Origin: Ignelater luminosus
Lineage: Eukaryota > Arthropoda > Insecta > Coleoptera > Elateridae
Assembly: GCA_011009095.1 (NCBI GenBank)
Contig: VTPC01005629.1
Coordinates: 24,235-88,234 of the forward strand
Length of the DNA: 64,000 nt
Reading direction: 5' to 3'
Part shown: positions 37,540 through 47,849 of the stretch, in pieces
Layout: each line of letters starts with the position of its first letter
Position numbering within the stretch: position 1 is the stretch's first letter
Notes under the pieces: generated by a model
Databases searched by the model: none
Told to the model about the DNA's origin: nothing
What the model saw: the letters and a program-made list of their open reading frames with translations, nothing else
Made by a program: the position numbers and the translations under genes

Positions 37540-38880
37540 AATGGAGTGACACCAGCGGGAACATAATTGGCACTGCACTCAAGTCTGTTTTGGCCTAGAG
37601 TGACCAAACAATTCATTACAGTAAATGTAGGTATCATCATCGTTCCGTGTGTAAGGATCATCGAGCTCTTCATCATCGTCAAATATGGCGCGCTTTGTCT
37701 GCTTTCGATCTCTTTTTCAGCTGTACTTGAACTTTAACCAGCCACTTTTCTTTTCTTTTCTCTAAGAGGCAGCTTTTGGTAGTGATGGTATGTCCTGTAG
37801 CAACCCCTTCATGGCAGCAGGTGTCTCTTTTTCAAGAAGTGTCTGCTCAGACAGAGTTTGAATGTCACTATGTCCTTCTAAAGTAGGCGCCTAATCAGAG
37901 CTAGCTTGTGACAAAATTTGAATGTCACCATGTTCTGTTAAAATAGTTGGAGATGATGTAGGTCCTTCGATGTTTTCCGGAACACTTGCAAAGCCCATCT
38001 GCTCTTCATTCATTTCAATGTCATTTTTAGCGACTTCGCTGGGTAAAAACAATTTCTTTTGGAATGTGGGTTGAACGGATAAATACCGCTTTTCTCAAAG
38101 CTACTCGTGGCAGCATATTTCCAGGCTTTTTTCAAAATCTGAGCTACCGATACAACCCTAAGGTTCTACCGAGATGATTCTTTATCCAGGTGGCTACCTC
38201 GCGATTGTAATATACCTGAAGTGGCCCAAAATATGATATGTCTATCGGTTGCATTCTGTGAGTGCAATTAGCCGTGGTAAATCCGAGTTCTAGATTTTTC
38301 AGGCTGGAATGGCCGTCAAGGATTAACAGCATTTTGTTTGTTAAGGTGGTGCCAACAAAGGTAACAAAATGCTCCATCCACTTCAAAGAAAGCTTACCTA
38401 CCATATAGCCAGTAACATAGCAAAGTTCCCAAGTGCCTGACGGTGCATCATCAAAATATTCAGTCTTGTAATATTTTCTTGGTATTATTAGCGCAGGTGA
38501 AACAAAATTTCCAGTGGCATTAACACAGACAACCACTGTGACATGCTCACCACGCTCAGCACTAGTTATAGCGCCAACTTGCTTGCTTCCTTTGCGCGCA
38601 AATACCTTCGGGGGCTTTTGGACAGTACTAAGTCCAGATACGTCCATATTGTAAATCCTATGTGCTGGGATCCTTTCATCAGTCACTGTCTTTTCTAAAA
38701 GCGCAAAAAATCTCATTACTTGAGGCTTATTGAATGTCCTCGCTCTTGCTGCTGATGTTGACTCGGGAGCTCTTAATGAAATGTTGAGATTGCGTTCTCT
38801 AAACCCTTTCAACCAACCTCAACTAGCGGTTTGATTAGTATTGTCAAGTCTGTGATCCAATCCCGCTTTTTCTGCAAATT
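37540..38880 (-). mobile_element. pogo/Tigger-type DNA transposon, degenerate
   Basis: Minus-strand remnants in one order: AEKAGLDHRLDN (~38,870) at the end of the DNA-binding half, a stop, then the DDE_1 catalytic domain (38,812-38,144), then KYAATSSFEKSGIYPFNP (~38,110-38,060), a stop-ridden linker, an acidic patch FDDDEELDDPY (~37,690) and a Cys-rich tail with YCNELF and VQCQLCSRWCH (~37,620-37,550). The tail resembles the small zinc-binding module at the C-terminus of some Jerky/Tigger-like transposases. N-terminal helix-turn-helix not recognised. Confidence 0.82.
38144..38812 (-). pseudogene. DDE_1 domain of pogo-type transposase
   Basis: 222 codons without a stop. WLKGFRERN-NISLR precedes the frame start; the frame includes TSAARARTFNKPQV, IYNMDVSG (first catalytic Asp; the family usually has DETG), KGSKQVGAITSAERGEHVTV, LIIPRKYYKTEYFDDAPSG, LLILDGHSS (second Asp) and HRMQPIDISYFGPLQVYY (third Asp). 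Only 24 residues separate the second and third Asp, shorter than the roughly 30 or more usual in this superfamily, and the stretch after LELGF no longer reads LPPH, so a small deletion has removed part of the catalytic core. Domesticated relatives (jerky, CENP-B, Tigger-derived) exist, but flanking stops argue against a host gene. Confidence 0.85.
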
Positions 38881-38884
38881 TTGA

Positions 38885-39300
38885 TACAAAATAAAAGATA
38901 ATTAAATTTCCTACAAGACTGCCTAATTCATTTTTTTCTATGTGTTATACTTTCCGAGATATTCGCCAGCTAAAATCGATAATTTTCAAAAAACATTTTT
39001 TTGCCTCACATTTTTCGTCCAACTTGTCCTAACTCCTCAGCCTTATGCTTTACAGAAAAGTCGTCAGACAGAAAATTGTAAAGCATTCAGTCTCCTTTAT
39101 AAATTTACTAAGTTATCTTTTACAGGTCAGAATTTACAGCAATTTGAAGTTTTTAGATTCATTTTGTGATTTCTCAAGTAAAGTCAATGAATGCCAAAAG
39201 GGGGTTGTAGAGAAATTCTTCTCTTAAGGAATAAGGAATATGTTGCGGGTAGTAAGGAGGCAAAGATACTAAAAGTCCCCGATCCTAGCTTTGCCGCTGA
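38885..39300 (-). repeat. repeat R, copy at the pogo/Crypton junction (blocks in permuted order)
   Basis: The reverse complement of 38,890-39,060 matches 47,010-47,180 (core gctggcgaatatctcggaaa). 39,160-39,300 reads, on the plus strand, like the reverse complement of 47,420-47,270 (shared actaaaagtccccg and ggcaaa-atactaaaagtcc). Relative to 47 kb the two blocks come in the other order, as expected if R is tandemly arranged and this locus spans the unit boundary. The frame at 39,191-39,382 lies inside R and is not a gene. Confidence 0.6.
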
Positions 39301-39429
39301 TTTCATTTCTAAAACGGCAGAAGGTGAACCCACCCAAAAAGTCGACAAGGTAAAAATACAGAATGCTTTTGATTTTGTATAAATAAATATTTATGTGCGA
39401 TATTGTTAATTTCAAGTGTGTTTAATAAT

Positions 39430-39800
39430 TATGAGGATTGCAGTGGCTTACCGAGAGGGCGAACTTACACATATGAAAGTTGATGACATCTAAGAACAGA
39501 AATCTCTGTTACTGCGTAAAATTCCGGATTCTAAAACCAGAAAACAACGTGCGTTTATTGTCAGTAATTCTTCTGGTAGTGATGGATGCAACCTAATTGA
39601 ACTGTATAAGAAATATGCAGCATTAAGATCTCCAAAAACTGAACACCGACGTCTTTTTGTGACTTACAGAGAAGGGAAATGCAATGTTCAACCTGTAAGG
39701 AAAAATACCATATCTAAAGTACTTTGTATGATCGAAAAATACCTCCAATTATCCAATCGTGAAACTTTCACAGGACACTGTTTTTGACGAATTTCTAGAA
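39430..39800 (+). pseudogene. Crypton-like tyrosine recombinase, C-terminal half
   Basis: Plus-strand frame with a few stops: MRIAVAYREGELTHMKVDDI holds the conserved Arg block (G-R-EL); LLRKIPDSKTRKQRAFIV; NLIELYKKYAALRSPKTEHR; LFVTYREGKCNVQPVRKNTI; and ETFTGHCF, the start of the GH--R box. A stop falls directly after GHCF, and the Tyr-bearing C-terminus is not visible. This block order is that of Crypton/YR recombinases, which cut and rejoin DNA through a Tyr intermediate. N-terminal half missing. Lies next to repeat R. Confidence 0.75.
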
Positions 39801-39804
39801 TGAT

Positions 39805-40711
39805 TTTCAGTTTTTGAATTTTCTAAAAGCTTTATGATTACATTAATTCAAGCTGAATTCTCCCAAGGTTTTCATTTGACCAAATATTTCTGACAATGTA
39901 GCGATACAGATAAGTTGAGCCTCTCAGGAGTTTTGAAATCTTTCATATTCTAGCCTCCTAAATTTTTGTACCTTCAAGGACGTTTAGGTTACGCTTTATT
40001 CTATTATCCAGAACGTCTAAGTTGCTCTAAATTCCGACCCCAAGGACGACTTTATTATTATTTTAAAACAATCACCTTTTGGTAAATATAAATGAAACAT
40101 AATATGGTTTTTAAAAGGTATTCCTTTGGCAAGCATAAGTTCTCTATAAAATAATATTAACATTTAGTACCAGATGAAAAATCAATATGAAATTTTAATT
40201 CTACCTCACAAATTAAGAAGAAATCACTAAGGAACAAAAACTAAAAACACCCACTACCAAAATGTTAAGATGGACCATCAAATTGAAAGTAGGCAGGATC
40301 GACTTAAACTTCAAAGTGGATTTAAAATTGTAATCACTGATCTTCCACCCTTCTTATACTTTTTTATTTCAATTGGGATTTTTAAATAATTATTTGATGA
40401 AAATGACATTTTTACTTAGACAACAAATATATGAAGAGCTTATTAGAGAATATAATGATTTTAAAATAAATCGACAGAAAAAGTAACCAATATTGTGGAA
40501 TGTTTTAACTCTCAAAAAAGATAATTTAAATAGAAAAAGTTTAGAAATTACCAATCTTGATTTTAATTAAATGAGTGTGCAGACTAAATCTTAAATCCAC
40601 TGATGATTTAAGAAACTCTACTTAAGAAAAGTAAGACAACCTAGGAGTCGGGATTAGATAAAAATTCCCGTACCGACCTAGTTTTAAAAGTCTCTAAACT
40701 CTTTAGAAGTT
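39805..40711. other. no recognisable gene
   Basis: AT-rich spacer between the Crypton fragment and the MITE. Nothing assigned. Confidence 0.5.
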
Positions 40712-40720
40712 GAAGATAAC

Positions 40721-40876
40721 CAGTGGTGTATTGGAGCGGCAACGCGGGGGAACGACGTTCCCCTAGTTACCAATAAATACTAAATATTCTTTTGAAAATC
40801 GAATTATTTTTATATAATAAATGTGTAATATGACAATCAGCGTTCCCCCACTATTTTTTTTTAGCTATACATCACC
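40721..40876. mobile_element. short hAT-like MITE with target-site duplication
   Basis: The sequence gaagataac occurs at 40,712-40,720 and again at 40,877-40,885, directly flanking a 156-bp unit. The left end starts CAGTGGTGTATTGG; the right end read inward is GGTGATGTATAGC; further in, both ends carry GGGGGAACG (left ~40,746, right in reverse complement ~40,845). An 8-9 bp duplication and CAG-TGTA ends fit hAT-type elements. No coding capacity. Confidence 0.7.
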
Positions 40877-40889
40877 GAAGATAACCTAC

Positions 40890-41422
40890 TGAATATCAGA
40901 ACTCTCGTCAGGCAGAACGGGAATTTTCTTGTTAAAGAGTGTACAAATGCTTTGGAGAGACTCATCACTACAAAAGAAGTTAATCTCAAGTAAGCTAATT
41001 AGCCCATAGGGGCAAGGACACCTACTTAGGACCAGAATCCTATCTTAGGATTTCAAGGCAAGAGATCGACTCTAAGAAAAAGTTGATCAAGAAGCAGGAG
41101 CTGTCGCCATACAAAGGACTTTGTAACCAAGTTCAACTTGTCAAAGCTGAACGGGTCAGTGGACAAGAACCGAAGGACTCTAAGATGACACTTACCGCTC
41201 ATAGGGGTTGGGGACCAAACATACCCTAAATACATAATGGGCACAGAAACATCTTTTCGCTTTCTGAATGAATGTAAGGAATATGAGAAGTTGAGGTTGC
41301 AGAGGTTTCAGGACATCACGTTATCGTATTAAGGAAGAAGTTGAGTACTCACGTTTGGAAAGATATCTTCAAGTTTGTATTGGAATCAGCTAGGTAGAAA
41401 GACATAGGGAGATGGTCGTGGA

Positions 41423-41462
<40 letters not shown>

Positions 41463-44400
41463 GGCGTTAAGAAGAAAGTACTAGTATTACCACTACTCTT
41501 CTTGACTTATATACGACTAAACCAATGATTATTGATCCACCTGTTTGTGAGTTTTGGCAGTTGCAGGACGAAGTTTTCCATTCTTACCTACCTGCTCTAT
41601 CCCATGATCCTTGACCGATCCAGCACGCTCTGAATATTTCCGATTACTTATGAAGGTTTCTAAGTTTCTGCGAAATCTAGGATTTTTGATTCTTGAAGAC
41701 TTGCTGATTTTGTAGATCTTTAGGTTTTCCTATAGGGCCGTGGATTTTTCTTCAGGTTTTCGAGAACCTCAGGATTTTTGTAAATTTGCTGACCCTTAAG
41801 CACCTCTGAAATTGAATGCCATGCCTGTTCTGCTTTTTTTAGCAGTTACGCCACTAGAAAGTGTGTAAAAAGGGTCTGCGGTTGTAAACACAAACAAAGA
41901 GCAATAATACAAATTTTAAAAGCGCCTGTTGCATCTCCGTGTGCAAGAGAACAGTTGAACAGAAGTGAGCGTTTTATTTTTTCTTTGATAGTTTACCTAA
42001 AGGAAAACTAATGGAGTAATGAAACAAACACAGAAACCTTAAATACGTAGAAGTAAGTAAATGCCTAAGAAGAGAGAAAACGGATTTTTCTCTACGGGGG
42101 TTCAAATGGGATCAATAGTCATTACTAATAGGTGAAATACCAGCCAAATTCAACTTCGATCACGTCCAATAAGAAGCAAGCAACCTACTGTTGAACAAGG
42201 AACTGTTACTTGGTGCACTGATGGATTAATAACAGTGCGAGTACCTGCTAATGTATGCGCCAGTTTCTCAGGGCAAAATTGCCCACGGAAGGCGCCCAAG
42301 AGGCATGTTGCTAGGTAACCCAATAGTCTTCTGAGTTCATGTACTTATTAATGGAAATTATTTAATCTGAGAATGCCTGGAAGCTTTTCAAACTTTAGCG
42401 AAGGCAAATGTAGTAAAAAAAACACACTCACTAACTTTTAACTATGGAATTCAATTGACAAAAACAAAATACATAACAACTTAAACTTAAAGGAAGGTAA
42501 CTCAAGAACAATCAAAATAACACGTCTTATCGTCTTCGTCTTCTAATGCACTCTCCGCGTATCCTTTGTTTTCTAAGCGTTCTTATTTTTTCACGGCTGT
42601 GTGCCAATTATCACACAAATAAACTAGCTTGGTTTGTTTTGGGCAATCAAAGATGGCATAGCTCATCCATTATTAAACCTGCGCGATTATATGGTTTCAA
42701 TAGATGTCATCCGAGGGCTTATCCTCAACAGTGCGAGAAAAAAGAAAAGTCCAAAATAACGACAAGCAGAAGTTTATAATTTTTTCAAGGGCAAAAACAA
42801 ATAGCATTTTCCCCAACAAACAAGAATGAAGCGCAGTTACGGCACTGATAACTAGACTGTTGTTTGATATATCATTTTAGCAAAATAGTCAAAATAGTCA
42901 TTTATGCCAGACAAAATCGACAATAAGATTTTACATATACAAGTAATTTTATGGTACGGTAAAACTCACGTTTTCCATTCCTTTAAATAGATTATGTCCT
43001 TCAAAGCGTTTTGATTTTGTGAAAATTCAAAAACTGTCTAATAAACAACAAAAATCCCGTAAGGTTTAATAACGAAACTCCTTTATCGCCGACACACAAG
43101 AAAGTAATTCCATCTAGTCTCTTCCGTGTTCTATTTGTAAAGGAATTTCCGTGATCATTCATTCAACCATGACAAGCTCTTAACAGAGTTAACAGTAAAA
43201 AGAAGTGAAAATATATTATTTTGTTAATTGTTTTTCTTCGTGTATTCGAAAAAATTTATTTTTTGTTGAGAAATAAATTGTTTCGCTATTTCTAATCTTT
43301 TGTTGAAAGGCCGAAAAAATGTATGAAAATAACAAAAATATTTTGTGAAGGAAGCTCAAAAGGTTTTTTAATAAATCGACTTCTTTGTGGAGAGCAAACA
43401 TCGGAACGTAAACAAAATAACTTTTGCGATTCTGCAAACTTCACTTCCATCCATTCATCTTACCTTTTTTCGTTAATGTTCAACTTGTGTGTGTAGTGTA
43501 AGCAGTTTTGATGTTAGAAAATTACACGAAACTTCAACGCATAATTACTCATGAAACAGAGGGTAGAAGTTTAATTAAACCAAGAGTAAGGTGTTCGTGA
43601 TGGTGAATATCGTGCCACTTCAAGTGTCTTACGAGGGAGCTGATGAGATGTGATGTGGCTGATATAGGTTTGTTGTGCAAGCGCACAAGTAAATTTTATT
43701 TTTTTATTTATTTTTGTTAAGTTAGTGTTACGTATGGATATTATAAATTTTTTGGCAATTCGCTTGTCGGGCTTCTGGGAATCGCCGCTCACTCACGGGG
43801 ATATTTTATGTGAGTTGGTATATGCGACAATAAATGCGTAGCGTGCGTAATGTTCATAAATAAAACCAACAGTACTCTCATGCCCTCTTTAATTTAAACC
43901 AACTTGAAGAACCCATCTTAATCATTGTATGCACGTAGGTGTATCCGAAAAGCAGTCTCATTAACAATGTTATCGTCGGTATTATTTACATCAAGGAAGG
44001 TGCACATAAAACAAAATAAAAGTATCTTTTAAACAAGATTTATCTTGTCGAAAGACATAAATGACAAAGCAGTACAATTTCGGACAAAATTTTGAAGGGA
44101 TGTAAGCGTGGCTTTAGTGTAACTACATAATAAAGTCATTCTTTGCTAATCCTCTTATTGCTTGACTGCCACTTCAGCAACTGATGTGGGATTATCCCTT
44201 TTCTGAAATGTTAGTAAAACAGTGGTTCGTGCTGCGGTATGTGATAATTGCTGTGTTTCTATTCTCTACATCTGTGAAATGCATCAGTAACAACTGATGT
44301 TAATTGACTGAAAGTATCTTTGGTTTTATTAATTATCCCAACGCTTTCACAGATAAGACCCCGTTTGATTAATGCTGCCAGATTTAGAAACACTAATTTT

Positions 44401-44690
44401 GAACTATTGTTCGAAACCAATTATCTGACGAATATATTGTAGGTGATTTAGAAGTGCAAGGGTTCAAACATAAATTTAAATGCATTCAACTAATTCTTTT
44501 CTATTTATAGCATGTCTGAAACATGAAACCCTTGTGGAAGATAAATCTACAAATATTGCATTTCACAAAATTGTGTAAATTTATTTTATGTGGGAAGAAT
44601 GGAATGTACCCTGTTCTATCTGGACAATAGTCTCGTGAGTATTGGGATACCTTTGGTCTTGACACGTCAGATAATTTGATTTAAAACAAA
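40890..44690. other. no recognisable gene
   Basis: Mixed AT-rich sequence. The frame at 42,546-42,779 starts with a hydrophobic run but is short and unsupported. Minus-strand frames at 43,216-43,437 and 43,571-43,792 show no motif. Confidence 0.5.
41426..41459. repeat. (GA)17 microsatellite
   Basis: Thirty-four bases of perfect GA repeat. Confidence 0.97.
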
Positions 44691-44699
44691 TTTTGAAAT

Positions 44700-46900
44700 T
44701 GCACAAAATTTCTTATATCCTAATCATTTTAATGACAGGAAAATTACACGTCTCAAATATTATTTAAGGCCCAAGATTTCATAATTTTACAAATAACCAA
44801 TCCATCATAATAACCTAAGTCATTCAATTACAGTTACGAGAGCAGAACTGATTCTATCATGTCTTGATGAACAGCAAAAATATGTCTCCAGTTTTCGTCT
44901 CTTCTAGAGAAGTCAACGTACTTTTTCTTGCCTTCAATCACGATTGGTTTCTATAGTCAGTATAGCCTTTATGTTTCTTCAAATGAGTCAGCCATTAGGC
45001 TATCAGAAATAAAGGAATTATTGAAACGAATTTGTGGCTGAGACACGTCAAATCAAAAGCTCATCTTCCTTTTTCTTCCGGCATTACGTATCTCAGTGCA
45101 CCCGTATAATCGGAAGTAGATTCGGAACATCCAGAAGGCATTTCCTTATCAACTTTTTAAATAAATTTTGTGATATTTTGACAAATGACGACGATGGGAG
45201 AAAGTAGTTTCTGGTTATTGCATTGAGCTCCTCAACTCTTTCCTTTGACGGTCCATCTACGAATAGCTTCCCATGCTTGTTACTGAGATAGGCAGTCCAG
45301 ATCTGACACTGCTGTTCTTTATTTCATGTATTTATAGGTTCTTTAAGAAAATACTTAAGTATTCCTAGAACCAGCTCTGGTCTAAAGAATGAATTTCCCG
45401 ATCCCAGCTTAGCTAAACGATCGGCGTTTTCGTTGCCTTCATGTTTGCTATGCCCTGGTACTCAAATTAATTTAACTGTATTTCATAACAAGTTTTAACG
45501 TCATTTTTATTCCCTGCAGAGCCTTGAGTGCTCCTTGACGTTTTGTGTTATATGTTAGTCTGTTTGTTTCCACAGTTTCTTTTCAGATTTTCATCTGTGC
45601 ACATTAGTATTGCATATATTTCAGCCTGAAAGACTATCATCCGCATAAATACTCCTGTTCCCGTGCCTTTCACAGTTTGATCCGTCTGTAAATCAGATCA
45701 GATCATCAGATGGTATTTCTTCAGTATTGTTTCAGATTTATATCTAAATGTGTTGTCGAGATAGCATAGTCTGATGATTTCATATCGAAGACACTTTCGC
45801 CTATCTGTTTTCAGATGAAGCCACCTGTAGTTCTCAAGTTTTTTGGAGTTTATGCAAGAATCTCTTCGCTTTCCTTGTATTGCAAAGTCTAACAGAGGAA
45901 GATTTAGCAGGATTTCCATTATAACTGTTCATGGTTCATGTTATTCCCAAAAAAGCCAATCTTGCAATCCTGGACAGTTTGATTTTGACGTTTGTTCGTA
46001 GCGCCACACCAGTGCTGCATAAGTATCGCTGGTCTAATTACCCTAGTATACAGCCAATGTATCATACTAGATCTGATTCCCCTGATTTTTCCATAAATTC
46101 GTCTAGTCTGGCAAAGTGTTGATTCCATGTAAGTTTGAAGTCCAGGATCACTCCTTTCTTCTATTGTTGGATAGTTTTAGTACTGCTTTTTGGAGATTAA
46201 ACAAAGATCTGTTAGTATCAACACTTCAATTCTCTTATGTACAAGTATGCATACTCAGGGAGTTCCGTACGTGTCACTACAAACTAGTTCACGTCCTACC
46301 TCACTGAAACCACTTACCTTAGCTTTGAAGATCCAAAGATCCTGAATGAGGAAAATGTCACAATCTTGCTCCATCACTTTGCAGAGCACCGAGGTCGCTA
46401 TTCTGCTATGATGTAGGTCTATTTGAACTTTTTGCCTCTACCTTCAAATTTCGGAAGGTCACTTTTCATAATCCTTAAAAGCCTTTACATCTACACATCT
46501 TTCAAAAACTTTAAAAGACTTGATCGATAGAAAAAGCTACAGTCTGATATTTCAATCATATGTTAATCCATGGTGAGCAGTCTCAAATTCTGCCTACTCA
46601 ATCTACTCTACTACAATGACCTTTGAGTTGACCAACTCGATCCCTCTCAGAGACGTTTTATCTTCTGTCTTCCCAAGCCAGTCCTGTGTCTCCTTATTTG
46701 CGCAGTGCATCCAGAAGATTCCTGCTGCAAGTTTGGCACTGAGAAGCTGTGGAGGCATCGTCTCTTTGGGAGTGGTGTTCACCCGTTTGAGTAGTTTGTT
46801 TTAAACTAGGTCTGCTTGTTCCTGGCTCAGGATTACATCAGGGTGTCTGGCGTGGACGATCGCCATTTTTAGGGTTAGATGGCAGAACACTCCGTTGTTT
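44700..46900 (-). mobile_element. J1: Jockey-like LINE with internal deletion (ORF1 end, endonuclease start, RT end, RNase H)
   Basis: Minus strand. 46,890-46,690 encodes MAIVHARHPDVILSQEQADL and AGIFWMHCANKETQDWL, resembling the C-terminal domain of gag-like ORF1 proteins (DUF4780-like, tentative). ~46,450-46,180 is a decayed endonuclease start, clearer in J2. The sequence then jumps to the end of RT: CQTRRIYGKIRG and WLYTRVIRPAI (46,128-46,020). RNase H follows: FTDGSN (~45,670) and VPGHSKHEGNENADRLAKLG (~45,460-45,400), with its GNE-AD motif kept. Remnants reach about 44,730. The whole RT palm is missing, so the copy is internally deleted besides being frameshifted. Confidence 0.78.
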
Positions 46901-46939
46901 GTTTTTTTTACTTACTAATTCCAGTTGAATCTCGCCCTC

Positions 46940-47430
46940 TTTTACCTCTATTTAAGTTTTCTAATACATAAATAACGATAATAATGCTCTACAACTACCT
47001 GTCTGACAACGGTTTTGTAAAACATGAGGCTGAAGAGTTAGAAGGACAAGTTTGGCGAAAAATGTGAGACAAAAAAAGTTTTTCTAAAATTATCGATATT
47101 CGCTGGCGAATATCTCGGAAACTGTAATACATAGGAAGAAAATGAAAATAAACATTCTTGTAGGAAATCTAATTATCCTTTATTTTGTAAGGAATACTTT
47201 TTACCGTAGAATGCACCGTTTCCGAGTTATTAGCGAAGAACCGAGAAAAGGGACCTTTCCGCCCCCCTTCTCCCTGAAGCGGGAGCGCTAGGGGCGGGGA
47301 CTTTTAGTATGTTTGCCTCCTAATTATCCCCAACACATTCTTTAAGAGAAAAATTTTTTCCCCTTCCATGTCCTCTACAACCCTTTCGTTGACTGGACTA
47401 AAAAGTGATTGACATTATTTTCCAATATTC
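46940..47430 (+). repeat. repeat R, copy in duplicated block 1
   Basis: About 490 bases, non-coding, with core gctggcgaatatctcggaaa at ~47,099 and a GC-rich patch (ggggcggggacttttagtat) at ~47,291. Related to 38,885-39,300. Confidence 0.6.
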
Positions 47431-47439
47431 TAGTAATCT

Positions 47440-47840
47440 TGATGGTATAAAACTACATGTATCAAACATTATTTAAGACTCAAGACTTCATAATTTTACC
47501 TTTTTCTTCAAATCAGTCATTCATTAGGCTATGAGAAGTAAAGGAATTACTGAAACAAACTCGTGTTTAATGAGATTTGGGCAAGTTGCCTGTAGTTGTC
47601 AGTCTCGATTTTGCCACAGTAAATTTCATCAAATCCTCTGAACATATCATCCATAGTCGGTACTCGAGCGTTAGATTCCCTTCGGCATCAGAAGTTATGT
47701 TGTAGAGGTCTTTTCAAAAGCGACTAGAGTTTGAAAAGCGGGCAAAATGCAAACATCAGAATTAATATCCTTTCTCATTTCTATAGCCACTGCTGTTAGA
47801 CCAACAAATCCAGGTTTCTTACTTACTTACAAAATCTATC
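47440..47840 (-). mobile_element. Jockey-like 3' piece (J2 3' end), copy 1
   Basis: 47,440-47,570 matches the 3' region of J1 (around 44,740-45,020: shared cattaggctat and taaaggaattattgaaac type lines). Minus-strand coding-like peptide KKPGFVGLTAVAIEMRKD (~47,835) and, after a frameshift, FDEIYCGKIETDNYRQLA (~47,620) lie next to it; I cannot place that peptide with confidence. It abuts the 3' tail of the RTE-like LINE. Confidence 0.45.
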
Positions 47841-47849
47841 CTTACAGGT

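Noticed and set aside
38144-38812. Possible domesticated host gene (jerky/CENP-B-like) rather than a transposon
   Set aside because: Stops directly before and after the catalytic domain and a deletion between catalytic residues indicate a dead transposase.
39191-39382. 63-codon frame next to the Crypton fragment
   Set aside because: Lies inside non-coding repeat R and has no similarity to the recombinase N-terminus.
42546-42779. 77-codon frame with a hydrophobic N-terminus like a signal peptide
   Set aside because: Short, Arg/Ser/Lys-rich after the first 20 residues, no family likeness; expected by chance at this length.
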